Below are positions 1 to 8,867 of a stretch of DNA of 64,000 bases, in pieces. The stretch is from Rahnella ecdela (lineage in GTDB: Bacteria; Pseudomonadota; Gammaproteobacteria; Enterobacterales; Enterobacteriaceae), in NCBI RefSeq assembly GCF_019049625.1, contig NZ_JAFMOY010000133.1:1-64000 (forward strand), read 5' to 3'. A program made the position numbers and the translations under genes. The notes beneath the pieces were generated by a model that was not told the origin of the DNA, did no database searches, and saw only the letters and a program-made list of their open reading frames with translations. Numbering within the stretch: the first letter of the stretch is position 1; each line of letters begins with the position of its first letter.

Positions 1-120
1 GTTCACAGCCAGCTAAGACTAAACAGTGTTGCCAGGCAGCTCAACGAGAGGCCAAGAAAAACGCTAGACTATGAATCACCCGCAGAGCGTTTTAACCAAT
101 GTGTTGCATCCATCGGTTGA
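1..120 (+). CDS. IS30-family transposase, C-terminal fragment (runs off the left edge)
   Basis: Frame 1 reads from the window edge to a TGA at 118-120, giving 39 residues. It contains the segment [20 protein letters not shown], which is the characteristic C-terminal motif of IS30-family DDE transposases (a short NxRPRKTL block followed by a P-A-E-R/Q-F block). IS30 transposases cut and join IS ends through a DDE catalytic core. The core and the N-terminal helix-turn-helix lie outside the window, so I cannot say whether the gene is intact. The other two frames are closed within about 70 bases. Family assignment is firm from the motif, but the individual IS cannot be named. Confidence 0.8.
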   Translation, partial: VHSQLRLNSVARQLNERPRKTLDYESPAERFNQCVASIG

Positions 121-127
121 ACTCACA
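1..127 (+). mobile_element. Right end of an IS30-family insertion sequence (left part outside the window)
   Basis: The first 120 bases encode the C-terminus of an IS30-type transposase. The bases around and after its stop look like the right terminal inverted repeat. Read inward from base 127, the end begins TGTGAGTTCAAC and continues to GCAACAC near 103, which parallels the IS30 terminus as I recall it (TGTAGATTCAAT... GCAACAG). As in IS30, the transposase stop lies inside or next to the repeat. The outer boundary at about 127 is an inference because neither the left end nor a target duplication can be seen. The element sits just downstream of the chiQ terminator, where E. coli has the end of fur. 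Confidence 0.7.
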
Positions 128-140
128 AGCGATGACAGAC

Positions 141-166
141 ATAAAAACCCCGGCAAGCCGGGGTTT
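141..166 (-). terminator. Rho-independent terminator of chiPQ
   Basis: A 10-bp stem (AAACCCCGGC at 145-154 with GCCGGGGTTT at 157-166, 2-nt spacer) is followed on the minus strand by a TTTTTAT tract at 147-141. It lies 38 bases past the chiQ stop. In the plus direction it is followed by CGCTTTT, so it could also stop transcription leaving the IS. Confidence 0.85.
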
Positions 167-203
167 CGCTTTTAATAATGAAGCGTTTACCTAAACCCTG
201 CTT

Positions 204-551
204 TTAGTTTGCAGGCTTAGGCGCGTTATTGGCTTTGATTTCCTGCCAGATTTTGCCGCAGTCCGCCGCATACGCCTGACCATCACCGGTTTTACGCGCC
301 GTCAGACAACGCTGATAATCCACCACGCGAACTGTTTCCTGTTCCGCAAATTTCTGGTGAGCTTTTTCCTGTTTCAGCTTGTTCAGTAACACCTGACAGG
401 ACGCCAGTTTGTCCGGATTGCCTTCCGCCGTATTAATACACGCGCTGTAATCTGCACGCGTCTGGGATATCTGAGCCTGATCGGCGGTTGGCGCGCAAGC
501 GGCCAGCAAGACTGCCGATACCACAATCATCAGTAATTTATTCATCGACAT
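204..551 (-). CDS. chiQ: Small lipoprotein ChiQ (YbfN-like)
   Basis: This is a 115-residue product encoded directly downstream of chiP, with a gap of only 7 bases, so the two are surely co-transcribed. The start chosen is the ATG at 551, which has GAGG five bases upstream. A second in-frame ATG lies two codons later, and longer starts lack a ribosome site. The N-terminus is a lipoprotein signal ending LLAAC, so the cysteine at residue 19 should be lipidated and the protein anchored in a membrane. The mature part is small, charged and has several Cys residues (SACINTA, LASCQ, DCGK). E. coli chiQ is in the same place after chiP. Its biochemical role is not established as far as I know. Confidence 0.82.
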   Translation of the reverse strand: MSMNKLLMIVVSAVLLAACAPTADQAQISQTRADYSACINTAEGNPDKLASCQVLLNKLKQEKAHQKFAEQETVRVVDYQRCLTARKTGDGQAYAADCGKIWQEIKANNAPKPAN

Positions 552-558
552 AACGACC

Positions 559-2022
559 TCAGAAAATAGTGAATGGAGCAATAACGATGAATTTCACGTC
601 TTTTTCATCCTGGAATATGTTGCCGTACCCCCCGCCCCAGCTCGGAATATCTGAGTGGTTGTCGTACTGGGTGTAGTGCAGTTTAAACAGCGTGCCCTTC
701 GCGCGACCTTCCTGGATGGTATAAAGCGCATCCAGACTCCAGGCGCTTTCTTTCAGGCGCTGGCTCTGGTCATAAGCGGCGTTGGTGCTTGGTTTGGCAT
801 CCCACGCATAAACGTAAGAACCACCGACGGCAAAGCCCGGCAGATCCCATTTCGCGAGATCGTAAAGCACGCCAGCGTATACCGCTTTTTCGCCGTTAGC
901 GTTGAAGTCAGAACGGTTATCCCACCATACGTCAAGACGACCGTTGGAAGAGGAATATGTCGGGGTCATACGTTGCAGGAAGTATCCCTGATTACCTTCC
1001 GCTTTAACCATCGTACCTTCCAGCCGCCAGTTAAACTGTCCTGTGGTGTAGCCGAAAGTCAGCGCCTGCAACCAGGCCAGCCCGTCATACAAGCTGTTCG
1101 GATCGTTCTTGTCGCTGATGCGGTCTTGCGCACCATAGAACTGGTAACTGGTGGTCAGCGGATTGCCCATCAGATCGATTTTGTAAGACGCTTTGGCAAA
1201 GTACTGATCGACGTAGCTTTCAGCCTGACCAAAAGCCCCTTCCAGTACGAAATCATTTTTGAAGTCGTATTTCGCGCCGAGAGAATGGATATACGAAACA
1301 CCGGTTTTCTTATCGTTCTGACGGAAATCATCCATTTCCAGATGCCACGGTGATTTATATTCGTCGGCCCACATATAGGAGAAACTCAGTTCGCCCGGAT
1401 CCCCGAAGTCATGCTTATAGCCTGCTTCCGCGCCGCGATAAGTCCCCGGCATGAAGCTCCAGTGCGGCGCAATCAGCGTCTGCCCGGTTGGCTGGATGTA
1501 ACCTGCGTGTCCCCAGAATCCGCCGTATTTGAATTTACCGGCCGCTTTGTACAGACTGACGCCGCCTTTATCCCCCGAATAGTCTTCGTCGTAGGCGTGG
1601 TTTTTAGAAGAAAACGCGATTTCGTTTGGATGGCCGCTGTCACTGGCTTCAGCTAATTCAATGGCGGTAAAAGCGGCGACGTCGATCCCGAACATATCCC
1701 AGGCATAGCCGGAAGAGAAATCGAGATTCAGGTTAGCGGTGGAATGCGAAAGGTTGGTGGCATACTTATCGTAATCAGGATTATTTACCGTGACTTTTGT
1801 GCCGTCAGGGCGGGTTTCTTCTTTAGTTTTATTAAGGTCTTTGCGGTCACGTTCGCGCTGCCAGTAATACACACCACCGGTCAGCGTCGAATCGTCAATA
1901 AAGCCTGCCGCTTTGGCGTCTTCGGAAAACATCATTCCGCCACCTAATAAGGTGCCGGCAAGAGAATAGAGTGCAGGTTTCAGGTAAGCCGCTCCCCTGC
2001 CCCTGTTAAGGTGCTTGTGCAT
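559..2022 (-). CDS. chiP: Chitoporin ChiP, outer-membrane channel for chitooligosaccharides
   Basis: This 487-residue outer-membrane beta-barrel belongs to the OprD/chitoporin family and lets chitin oligosaccharides into the periplasm. The N-terminus has a basic region, a hydrophobic stretch and a likely signal-peptidase site after AKA (residues 36-38). The mature protein is rich in aromatic residues and in alternating strands, and it ends in phenylalanine (IAPFTIF), the usual signal for outer-membrane insertion. Its position next to glnS and the nag genes matches E. coli chiP (ybfM). The start ATG at 2022 has GAGGAA upstream, and the same leader bases form a candidate ChiX pairing site. A NagC-like box lies 100 bases upstream. 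Together these indicate repression when amino sugars are absent. Confidence 0.9.
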   Translation of the reverse strand: MHKHLNRGRGAAYLKPALYSLAGTLLGGGMMFSEDAKAAGFIDDSTLTGGVYYWQRERDRKDLNKTKEETRPDGTKVTVNNPDYDKYATNLSHSTANLNLDFSSGYAWDMFGIDVAAFTAIELAEASDSGHPNEIAFSSKNHAYDEDYSGDKGGVSLYKAAGKFKYGGFWGHAGYIQPTGQTLIAPHWSFMPGTYRGAEAGYKHDFGDPGELSFSYMWADEYKSPWHLEMDDFRQNDKKTGVSYIHSLGAKYDFKNDFVLEGAFGQAESYVDQYFAKASYKIDLMGNPLTTSYQFYGAQDRISDKNDPNSLYDGLAWLQALTFGYTTGQFNWRLEGTMVKAEGNQGYFLQRMTPTYSSSNGRLDVWWDNRSDFNANGEKAVYAGVLYDLAKWDLPGFAVGGSYVYAWDAKPSTNAAYDQSQRLKESAWSLDALYTIQEGRAKGTLFKLHYTQYDNHSDIPSWGGGYGNIFQDEKDVKFIVIAPFTIF

Positions 2023-2023
2023 A

Positions 2024-2042
2024 GAAATTCCTCATTTTTGAC
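2024..2042 (-). promoter_or_regulatory. Candidate ChiX small-RNA pairing site over the chiP ribosome-binding site
   Basis: The chiP leader reads GTCAAAAATGAGGAATTTC just before the start codon. It is complementary to the seed of the ChiX (MicM) sRNA as I remember it (GAAAUUCCUC followed closely by UUUGAC), with a short bulge between the two pairing blocks. The Shine-Dalgarno GAGGAA lies inside the pairing region. In E. coli and Salmonella, ChiX silences chiP this way until chitobiose mRNA titrates it away. The chiX gene itself is not in this window. Confidence 0.68.
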
Positions 2043-2120
2043 TAAAAAGTACGAACAAAACCCAAACGGGTATTAAAAGCGGCCGCCAGAGGCGTAACCG
2101 GTTAAATCATGATCAAGAGT

Positions 2121-2141
2121 ATTTTTCGCGACGCGAATTAT
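2121..2141. promoter_or_regulatory. NagC-type operator upstream of chiP
   Basis: This is a near-perfect palindrome (ATTTTTCGCG, centre A at 2131, CGCGAATTAT) about 110 bases upstream of chiP. AT-rich arms around a CG-containing core are the known NagC box pattern, and chiP is a NagC target in E. coli. The rest of the roughly 360-base chiP-glnS spacer is AT-rich and should hold the chiP promoter. I could not fix its -10/-35 elements. Confidence 0.6.
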
Positions 2142-2382
2142 CAATGAGTAATTAATCATTGATCGCCGAAGTATGACAAAGTGCACATAAAGATGAAAAA
2201 GTGTAACAAAAGACTATGAGAAGGGATTAAGAAACGGAGTAATGAAAATAAATAATCAAATCAGTGAAATGACGTTTTAATACGTCAATTTAAACGTTTC
2301 AGCACACATATTCAGGGTTTAAAAAGCAAACATCAGAAACACATTAATTCGCGATGAAAAACAAAATTGGCAAGCCTCAGAC

Positions 2383-2410
2383 ATAAAAAAACGCAGCCTG
2401 AGCTGCGTTT
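2383..2410 (-). terminator. Rho-independent terminator of glnS
   Basis: A 9-bp stem (AAACGCAGC at 2389-2397 with GCTGCGTTT at 2402-2410, loop CTGA) is followed on the minus strand by a T-rich tract at 2391-2383. It lies 35 bases beyond the glnS stop codon. Confidence 0.88.
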
Positions 2411-2445
2411 TACTTTTGTCGATCTAACAAGCCGATCACAGGCGA

Positions 2446-4116
2446 TTACGCGACGGGTTTGCTTTCCCAGGTATCACGCAGGCCAACGGTGCGGTTGAAC
2501 ACCAGATTATCAGCACTTGAGTAGCGACTGTCAGCGCAGAAGTAACCTTCACGCTCGAACTGCAGGCTGATTTCAGCCTGAGCGGTCACCAGAGAAGGCT
2601 CTACAAAACCGTGAGCAATCACCAGCGATTCAGGGTTGATCGTGGTCAGGAAGTCTTCTGCCTGGCCAGGATTCGCAACACTGAACAGACGGTCATACAG
2701 ACGGAATTCCGCCGGTTTACCTTCAGACGCAGAAACCCAGTGGATCACGCCTTTCACCTTGCGGCCATCAGCCGGATCTTTGCTCAGCGTTTCAATATCG
2801 TAAGAACAGAAGATGGTGGTGATATTGCCTTCTGCATCTTTCTCGATACGTTCTGCTTTAATAACATACGCATTGCGCAGACGTACTTCTTTGCCCAGCA
2901 CCAGACGTTTGTATTGCTTATTGGCTTCTTCGCGGAAATCAGCCTGATCGATGTAGATTTCACGGGTGAATGGCACTTCACGGGTGCCCATTTCCGGTTT
3001 GCTCGGATGATTAGGCATTTTCACCTTCTGCACGTCATCACCGGTAAAGTTTTCAATGATCACTTTTACAGGGTTGATAACAGCCATAGCGCGCGGTGCG
3101 TTTTCATTCAGGTCATCACGGATACAGGATTCCAGCGCCATCATTTCGACGTTGTTGTCTTGTTTTGTCACGCCGATACGACGGCAGAATTCACGGATAG
3201 ACGCAGCGGTGTAACCACGACGACGCAGACCGGAAACGGTCGGCATACGCGGATCATCCCAGCCTTCAACAATATTATCCGTTACCAGCAGGTTCAGCTT
3301 ACGCTTGGACATGATGGAGTATTCAAGATTCAGACGGGAGAACTCGTACTGACGTGGATGGCATGGAATGGAAATGTTATCCAGCACCCAGTCGTACAGA
3401 CGGCGGTTGTCCTGGAATTCCAGCGTACACAGTGAATGCGTGATCCCTTCCAGTGCATCGGAAATGCAGTGGGTAAAATCGTACATCGGATAGATGCACC
3501 ACTTGTTACCGGTCTGATGGTGTTCTGCAAATTTGATGCGGTAAATCACCGGATCCCGCATTACGAAGAATGGCGAAGCCATATCGATTTTTGCACGCAG
3601 ACACGCAGCGCCTTCGGCGAATTCGCCGTTACGCATTTTTTCGAACAGCGCGATGTTCTCTTCGACGCTGCGATCGCGGAACGGGCTGTTTTTACCCGGC
3701 GATGTCAGGGATCCACGGTATTCGCGGATCTGGTCTGGAGACAGTTCATCAACATACGCGAGACCTTTATTGATCAGTTCCAGCGCATAGGCGTGCAGCT
3801 GATCGAAATAGTCTGAAGAGTAATGAATATCACCGCTCCAGTCGAAACCAAGCCATTGCACGTCGTGTTTGATTGACTCAACGAATTCAATATCTTCTTT
3901 TGCCGGGTTGGTATCGTCAAAACGCAGGTTGCACTGCCCCTGATAGTCCTGCGCGATGCCGAAATTCAGGCAGATAGATTTCGCATGACCAATATGCAGA
4001 TAGCCATTAGGCTCGGGCGGGAAACGGGTATGAACGGTATTGTGTTTCCCGGTCGCCAGATCTTCATCAATAATCTGACGGATAAAATTTGTTGGGCGGG
4101 CTTCTGCCTCACTCAT
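2446..4116 (-). CDS. glnS: Glutaminyl-tRNA synthetase
   Basis: This is a class I aminoacyl-tRNA synthetase that charges tRNA-Gln with glutamine in the cytoplasm. It has 556 residues, close to the E. coli length of 554. The HIGH signature is at residues 41-44, preceded by PPEPNGYL. The second ATP-binding signature MSKRK is at residues 269-273. The C-terminal half is the anticodon-binding double beta-barrel of the Glx family. The ATG at 4116 starts [10 protein letters not shown], which fits the family N-terminus, and the gene has its own terminator. It lies between chiP and nagE as in E. coli, all three being read in the same direction. Three of its substrate tRNA genes (tRNA-Gln) lie near 13.4-13.9 kb in this window. 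Confidence 0.97.
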   Translation of the reverse strand: MSEAEARPTNFIRQIIDEDLATGKHNTVHTRFPPEPNGYLHIGHAKSICLNFGIAQDYQGQCNLRFDDTNPAKEDIEFVESIKHDVQWLGFDWSGDIHYSSDYFDQLHAYALELINKGLAYVDELSPDQIREYRGSLTSPGKNSPFRDRSVEENIALFEKMRNGEFAEGAACLRAKIDMASPFFVMRDPVIYRIKFAEHHQTGNKWCIYPMYDFTHCISDALEGITHSLCTLEFQDNRRLYDWVLDNISIPCHPRQYEFSRLNLEYSIMSKRKLNLLVTDNIVEGWDDPRMPTVSGLRRRGYTAASIREFCRRIGVTKQDNNVEMMALESCIRDDLNENAPRAMAVINPVKVIIENFTGDDVQKVKMPNHPSKPEMGTREVPFTREIYIDQADFREEANKQYKRLVLGKEVRLRNAYVIKAERIEKDAEGNITTIFCSYDIETLSKDPADGRKVKGVIHWVSASEGKPAEFRLYDRLFSVANPGQAEDFLTTINPESLVIAHGFVEPSLVTAQAEISLQFEREGYFCADSRYSSADNLVFNRTVGLRDTWESKPVA

Positions 4117-4243
4117 TGTGCAATTCCTCTACGCGACATTTGACTCTACGGATAACCGCTTATGTTCCAACAAGCCACGTAAGGAAACAACCGTTAGTTG
4201 CATAAAATCGTGGTTATCTGCATGACTTCTGCCTGGAAGCAAT

Positions 4244-4274
4244 AAAAAAACGGGAAGAGATTGCTCTCTTCCCG
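4244..4274 (-). terminator. Rho-independent terminator of nagE
   Basis: A 10-bp GC-rich stem (CGGGAAGAGA at 4251-4260 with TCTCTTCCCG at 4265-4274) is followed on the minus strand by seven T at 4250-4244, about 50 bases past the nagE stop. Confidence 0.92.
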
Positions 4275-4321
4275 CGATTAGACTTTTTACTTTGCTTTCG
4301 ACTGTTACTTAATCAGCAGAA

Positions 4322-6268
4322 TTATTTACTCTGGATTTCGAACAGTTTGGTCTGACCGGCAACCACTGAGCCGCTGGCCAGAGAAATCACACCGGTGTAA
4401 TCGTCGATGTTACTGACCACAACCGGGCTAATCATTGAGCGCGCGTTGGCGTTCAGATAATCCAGATCCAGTTCCAGTACAGGCTGACCCGCGACGACCG
4501 TTGCGCCTTCTTCGACCAGGCGGGTAAAGCCCTGACCGTTCAGTGCAACCGTATCAATCCCCATGTGCACTACGATTTCAGCGCCGGAAGTGGTTTCCAG
4601 GCAGAACGCATGGTTTGTATTGAAGATTTTCACCACAGTACCGGCCGCAGGAGAAACCACAGTTTTGTCTGTCGGACGGATAGCGACACCATCACCCACT
4701 GCTTTGCTGGCAAATGCTTCATCTGGCACCTGTTCCAGCGCTACGATGTCACCGGTAACCGGCGAAACCAGAGTCTCAACTACGATTTTCACGCTGTTTG
4801 GCACAGCCTGAGGAGCCGCTTTAACCGCAGCAACCGGGGTCGCAACACCGGCAGCAATCGGGCCGCGTGCCATCACTTTCTTCATGGCATCAGCCAGAGA
4901 CTCTGCTTTAGCGCCAACGATAACCTGGATGCTTTGTTTATTCAGACGGACAATACCGGATGCGCCCAGACGTTTACACGCTGCATCATCAACGGTACCG
5001 GCATCTTTCACATTCAGACGCAGACGGGTAATACAGGCATCAATACCTTTGAAGTTGTCAGAACCCCCCAGAGCACCAATGTAGCTCACAGCCAGCTGAT
5101 TCAGACCTTCTTCAGTGTTGCTGTTCGCTTCCGGTTCACCGATATGATCCACGTCGTCTTCACGACCCGGCGTTTTCAGGTTGAACATGCGGATGATCAC
5201 GCTGAACAGAACGAAGTAGATGATGAAGAAGACCACACCCATCACCAGCAACATCCAGACGTTTTTACTTGCTGCTGGCAGGTTGTACATCAACGCATAG
5301 TCGATAGCGCCCGCAGAGAAGGAGAAGCCTGCGTGAATGCCCAGAGCGGTTGCGACATACAGGCTGATCCCGGTCAGGATGGCGTGTACTAAATACAGCA
5401 ACGGAGCAAGGAACATGAACAGGAATTCTAACGGCTCAGTTACCCCGGTCAGGAATGCAGTCACAGCAACTGATACCAGCATACCGCCTACCAGCGGACG
5501 ACGGTCTTTCGGTGCAGCGAAGTACATTGCACATGCTGCGCCTGGCAAACCGAACATCATGATTGGGAAGAAGCCGGACATGAACATCCCCGCAGTGCCG
5601 TCACCCGCGTAGAAGCGGTTGATGTCACCGTGGAATACTGTACCTGCAGCGTTGGTGAAATCACCAATCTGGAACCATGCGATGGTGTTCAGAACCTGAT
5701 GCAGACCTGTTGGGATCAGCAAACGGTTTACGAAACCAAAGATACCTGCACCGAATGCGCCAGCACCTACGATCCACTCCCCGCCCGCACGGATTGCATC
5801 CTGCACCGGAGGCCAGACGTAACCGAAGATAGCGGCCAGAATCAGACAGAAGAAGCCCGTTGCGATAGGAACGAAACGTTTCCCACCGAAGAAGCTCAGG
5901 AAGTCAGGCAGTTTAATATCAGACCAGCGGTTGTAAACCATACCGCCCACCAGACCGGTGATAATACCGGCCAGCACGCCCATGTTTACCGCAGGGTTGA
6001 TGGTTATCATCGCTTTGGTCAGGATGAAGTAACCAATACCGCCCGCTAATGCTGCTGCACCCGCGTTGTCTTTAGACCAGCTGGATGCCACACCAATAGC
6101 AAAAATTAATGCGAGGTTATCGAAAATCCCGCCACCGGCTTGCGCGATGAAAGGCATATTAAGAAGATCAGGCTGACCGAAACGCAGCAATAAAGCAGCG
6201 ACCGGTAGTACGGCTATCGGCAGCTGAAGCGCTCTGCCTAAACGCTGAAAGAATCCAAGAATATTCAC
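4322..6268 (-). CDS. nagE: N-acetylglucosamine-specific PTS enzyme IICBA
   Basis: This inner-membrane phosphotransferase permease imports GlcNAc and releases GlcNAc-6-phosphate inside the cell. Its 648 residues carry three fused domains: a membrane EIIC part (about 1-365) with many hydrophobic helices, an EIIB domain (about 390-475) with the phosphorylated cysteine at 412 in GIDACITRLR, and an EIIA domain (about 500-640) with the phosphorylated histidine at 568 in VVHMGIDT. An Ala/Pro/Val-rich linker separates B and A. E. coli NagE has nearly the same length and residue numbers. The gene is divergent from nagB, and the spacer holds NagC and CRP sites. Its product is the substrate of NagA encoded next door. 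Confidence 0.96.
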   Translation of the reverse strand: MNILGFFQRLGRALQLPIAVLPVAALLLRFGQPDLLNMPFIAQAGGGIFDNLALIFAIGVASSWSKDNAGAAALAGGIGYFILTKAMITINPAVNMGVLAGIITGLVGGMVYNRWSDIKLPDFLSFFGGKRFVPIATGFFCLILAAIFGYVWPPVQDAIRAGGEWIVGAGAFGAGIFGFVNRLLIPTGLHQVLNTIAWFQIGDFTNAAGTVFHGDINRFYAGDGTAGMFMSGFFPIMMFGLPGAACAMYFAAPKDRRPLVGGMLVSVAVTAFLTGVTEPLEFLFMFLAPLLYLVHAILTGISLYVATALGIHAGFSFSAGAIDYALMYNLPAASKNVWMLLVMGVVFFIIYFVLFSVIIRMFNLKTPGREDDVDHIGEPEANSNTEEGLNQLAVSYIGALGGSDNFKGIDACITRLRLNVKDAGTVDDAACKRLGASGIVRLNKQSIQVIVGAKAESLADAMKKVMARGPIAAGVATPVAAVKAAPQAVPNSVKIVVETLVSPVTGDIVALEQVPDEAFASKAVGDGVAIRPTDKTVVSPAAGTVVKIFNTNHAFCLETTSGAEIVVHMGIDTVALNGQGFTRLVEEGATVVAGQPVLELDLDYLNANARSMISPVVVSNIDDYTGVISLASGSVVAGQTKLFEIQSK

Positions 6269-6389
6269 ATTTCCCCCTATCCGCCGTCAGGCGAATCACC
6301 TAAGTAGTTTAATTAGTATGGTTACTACCTTTACCGTTCCGATTTAACCAACTGCACTTATAACTAACAGCACTGCGAGTGTAAAAAGA

Positions 6390-6410
6390 TTATTTCGTAT
6401 CGCAAATTAA
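6390..6410. promoter_or_regulatory. NagC-type operator, nagE side
   Basis: The sequence TTATTTCGTATCGCAAATTA lies about 125 bases upstream of nagE. It is an interrupted palindrome with the CG(N)CG core and AT-rich arms of NagC boxes, and it closely resembles the E. coli nagE operator as I recall it. NagC released by GlcNAc-6-P would derepress nagE and nagB together. Confidence 0.7.
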
Positions 6411-6422
6411 AACCTCTCTTTT

Positions 6423-6438
6423 TGTGAGAAATATCACC
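6423..6438. promoter_or_regulatory. cAMP-CRP site in the nagE-nagB spacer
   Basis: TGTGA-GAAATA-TCACC matches the CRP consensus TGTGA-N6-TCACA at nine of ten conserved positions. It lies between the two NagC-like boxes, as in E. coli, where CRP activates both divergent promoters. Confidence 0.75.
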
Positions 6439-6483
6439 AAAAAGAGGTCATAACATGCCATCAGACTGGTCAACACACAAAAC

Positions 6484-6504
6484 TTATTTTATCATTAAAA
6501 AAAT
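6484..6504. promoter_or_regulatory. Possible second NagC operator, nagB side
   Basis: This is a weak AT-rich dyad (TTATTTTATC then ATTAAAAAAAT) centred at 6494, exactly 94 bp from the centre of the nagE-side box. That is about nine helical turns, the spacing that allows NagC looping in E. coli. The match itself is poor and lacks the CG core, so the spacing is the main argument. Confidence 0.4.
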
Positions 6505-6613
6505 CTAGACGGCATTGTGCCATTCATAAACCGCCGCGGTGGTTTACGCTTAACAAGACCGCCTTTGAACTGACGAACTTAGTTTTTACTTTGACTACGT
6601 ATATCCGCAGTCA

Positions 6614-6712
6614 TTGACGTTGCAGGAAGGCGGCAATCGAGTGGATCCCGATGAGCTTACACAGGTAAGTGATTCGGGTGAACGAGAGCAGCCAACGCCC
6701 CTGCAAGGTCAA
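6614..6712. repeat. Palindromic repeat element, copy A (nagB leader)
   Basis: A roughly 99-bp unit starts TTGACGTTGCAGG and ends with the inverted form CCTGCAAGGTCAA. Its centre is a hairpin, CTTAC (6656-6660) with GTAAG (6665-6669), flanked by the complementary pair CCCGA (6647-6651) and TCGGG (6674-6678). It lies about 50 bases upstream of nagB. A second copy of the same design lies between nagB and nagA at 7586-7683. I associate this family with dispersed intergenic repeats of Serratia/Rahnella-type genomes, from memory. Confidence 0.75.
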
Positions 6713-6763
6713 GGACAAAGGATATCAACAGTATATTCAATATTCTGAAACTAGAGGTACGTG

Positions 6764-7564
6764 ATGAGACTTATTCCTTTAAACACCACCACTGAAGTTG
6801 GCAAATGGGCTGCACGTCATATCGTTGAACGTATTAACGCTTTCAAACCTACTGCCGACCGTCCTTTCATTCTGGGTCTGCCTACCGGTGGCACCCCTCT
6901 TGAAGCTTACAAACATTTAATCGCCATGCATAAAGCAGGCCAGGTTAGCTTCAAGAACGTCGTTACTTTCAACATGGATGAGTATGTCGGTCTGCCACAG
7001 GAACACCCTGAGAGCTACCATACTTTCATGTACAAAAACTTCTTTGACCACGTTGATATTCCACGCGAAAACATCAACTTGCTGAATGGTAATGCACCTG
7101 ACGTTGACGAAGAATGCCGCCAGTACGAAGCGAAAATTAAGTCTTATGGCAAAATTAACCTGTTCATGGGTGGCGTGGGCAACGACGGCCATATCGCATT
7201 CAACGAACCGGCATCTTCCCTGGCTTCCCGTACGCGCATCAAAACGCTGACCCACGAAACCCGTATCGCGAACTCCCGCTTCTTCGACAACGATGTGTCT
7301 CAGGTGCCAAAATTCGCCCTGACAGTTGGCGTGGGTACGTTGCTGGATGCGGAAGAGGTGATGATTCTGGTTACCGGTCACGCGAAAGCGCAGGCTCTGG
7401 AAGCCGCCGTTGAAGGCAACATCAACCACATGTGGACCATCAGCTGCCTGCAATTGCACGCGAAAGCCGTTATGGTATGTGACGAACCGTCCACCATGGA
7501 ACTGAAAGTCAAAACTGTTAAATATTTCCGCGAGTTAGAAGCGGAAAATATGAAAAATCTTTAA
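6764..7564 (+). CDS. nagB: Glucosamine-6-phosphate deaminase
   Basis: This enzyme converts glucosamine-6-phosphate to fructose-6-phosphate and ammonia, the last step of amino-sugar breakdown. The product has 266 residues, equal to the E. coli enzyme. Catalytic residues are present at their E. coli positions: Asp72 (in NMDEY), Asp141 and His143 (in NDGHIAFNE) and Glu148. The allosteric GlcNAc-6-P site (Ser151, Arg158, Lys160) is also kept, so activation by GlcNAc-6-P is expected. I start it at the ATG at 6764, with AGAGG six to seven bases upstream. A GTG one codon earlier is possible but gives a non-family N-terminus. It is the first gene of nagBACD. Confidence 0.96.
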   Translation: MRLIPLNTTTEVGKWAARHIVERINAFKPTADRPFILGLPTGGTPLEAYKHLIAMHKAGQVSFKNVVTFNMDEYVGLPQEHPESYHTFMYKNFFDHVDIPRENINLLNGNAPDVDEECRQYEAKIKSYGKINLFMGGVGNDGHIAFNEPASSLASRTRIKTLTHETRIANSRFFDNDVSQVPKFALTVGVGTLLDAEEVMILVTGHAKAQALEAAVEGNINHMWTISCLQLHAKAVMVCDEPSTMELKVKTVKYFRELEAENMKNL

Positions 7565-7585
7565 TTAACTGAGTCCCCGAAAGCA

Positions 7586-7683
7586 TTGGAGTTGCAGCAA
7601 GGCGGCAACTGAACGAATCTCCGGGAGCTTACTGAAGTAAGTGACCGGAGTGAGTGAAAGCAGCCAACGCCGCTGCGGCTCAA
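7586..7683. repeat. Palindromic repeat element, copy B (nagB-nagA spacer)
   Basis: This 98-bp unit has the same plan as copy A: it begins TTGGAGTTGCAGCAAGGCGGC and ends GCCGCTGCGGCTCAA. The central hairpin CTTAC (7628-7632) with GTAAG (7637-7641) is kept, but the outer stem is now CTCCGG (7619-7624) with CCGGAG (7645-7650). The change on one arm is matched on the other, which argues that the folded form matters. It fills most of the 140-base gap between nagB and nagA and could stabilise the upstream message. Confidence 0.75.
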
Positions 7684-7707
7684 ATGATTTAGGGGAATGG
7701 GGGCATG

Positions 7708-8847
7708 ATGTACGCATTGATTGAGGGCCGGATATATACCGGTCATGACGTTCTGGATAACCACGCGGTAGTGATTGCGGATGGCAAAATCGAACGTGTC
7801 TGCCCGGTGAGTGAATTGCCGGCGAATGTGGAAACCCGCAGTCTGGATGGCGCCATTCTTGCCCCCGGATTTATCGATCTGCAACTTAATGGTTGTGGCG
7901 GCGTGCAGTTCAATGATTCTCTGGAAGCGATTTCCGTAGAAACGTTAGAAATCATGCAGAAAGCCAATGAAAAATCCGGCTGTACCAGTTTCTTACCGAC
8001 GCTGATTACCTGTAGCGACGACTACATGAAACACGGTATCAGCGTGATGCGCACCTATCTGGAAAAGTATCCGAACCAGGCTTTGGGTCTGCACCTGGAA
8101 GGGCCATACCTCAGCCCGGCTAAAAAAGGCACGCACAATCCTGCCTTTATCCGCCTGCCAGACAGCGCCATGATTGACTTCCTGTGCGCTAACGCCGACG
8201 TGATAACTCAGCTGACGCTGGCGCCGGAACAGGTTGATGCGAAATATATCCGCCAGTTGCGTGATGCCGGGATCGTGATTTCCGCAGGCCATTCAAATTC
8301 TACTTATGCTCAAGCACGTGCCGGTTTTGCGGCAGGGATCAGCTTTGCGACGCACCTTTATAATGCAATGCCCGCCATTACCGGTCGTCAGCCTGGCCTT
8401 ATTGGTGCAATCTTCGATACGCCCGAAGTGTATACCGGCGTGATTGCAGACGGTTTGCATGTGGATTGGGCCAACATCCGTAACGCGAAAAAGCTCAAAG
8501 GCGAGAAGTTGGTGCTGGTCACTGATGCTACCGCTCCGGCTGGCGCGAATATTGATGAGTTCATTTTTGCCGGTAAAACAATATACTACCGTGACGGACT
8601 CTGTGTGGACGAAAACGGTACGCTGAGCGGCTCTGCGCTGACGATGATCGAAGCGGTGCAAAACAGCGTCGAACATGTCGGAATTGCTCTGGATGAAACG
8701 CTGCGTATGGCATCGCTTTATCCGGCTCGCGCCATTGGTCTTGATGACCAGCTGGGCAGCATCGAAGCAGGTAAAGTCGCTAATCTCACCGCGTTCACTC
8801 ATGATTTTAAAATCACAAAAACTATCGTTAATGGTGACGAAGTTTAA
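7708..8847 (+). CDS. nagA: N-acetylglucosamine-6-phosphate deacetylase
   Basis: This enzyme removes the acetyl group from GlcNAc-6-phosphate, giving glucosamine-6-phosphate for NagB. It is a metal-dependent amidohydrolase of 379 residues (E. coli 382). Visible family motifs are the metal-ligand Glu in HLEGPYLSP, the metal-ligand His residues in SAGHSNS and THLYNAM, and the catalytic Asp in [10 protein letters not shown]. Two adjacent ATG codons (7705 and 7708) could start it. I chose 7708 because the product then begins MYALIEGRI like E. coli, and a purine-rich GGGGAATGGGGG precedes both. It is the second gene of nagBACD, with nagC starting 20 bases after its stop. Confidence 0.95.
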   Translation: MYALIEGRIYTGHDVLDNHAVVIADGKIERVCPVSELPANVETRSLDGAILAPGFIDLQLNGCGGVQFNDSLEAISVETLEIMQKANEKSGCTSFLPTLITCSDDYMKHGISVMRTYLEKYPNQALGLHLEGPYLSPAKKGTHNPAFIRLPDSAMIDFLCANADVITQLTLAPEQVDAKYIRQLRDAGIVISAGHSNSTYAQARAGFAAGISFATHLYNAMPAITGRQPGLIGAIFDTPEVYTGVIADGLHVDWANIRNAKKLKGEKLVLVTDATAPAGANIDEFIFAGKTIYYRDGLCVDENGTLSGSALTMIEAVQNSVEHVGIALDETLRMASLYPARAIGLDDQLGSIEAGKVANLTAFTHDFKITKTIVNGDEV

Positions 8848-8867
8848 TTGAGCGGATAACAGCATTG

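Noticed and set aside
4565-5392. Long plus-strand open frame (275 codons) opposite nagE
   Set aside because: It is a shadow of the nagE coding strand, with His/Gln/Arg-heavy composition and no ribosome site or family likeness.
7561-7884. Minus-strand frame across repeat copy B and the start of nagA
   Set aside because: It runs through the palindromic repeat and the opposite strand of nagA, with no ribosome site.
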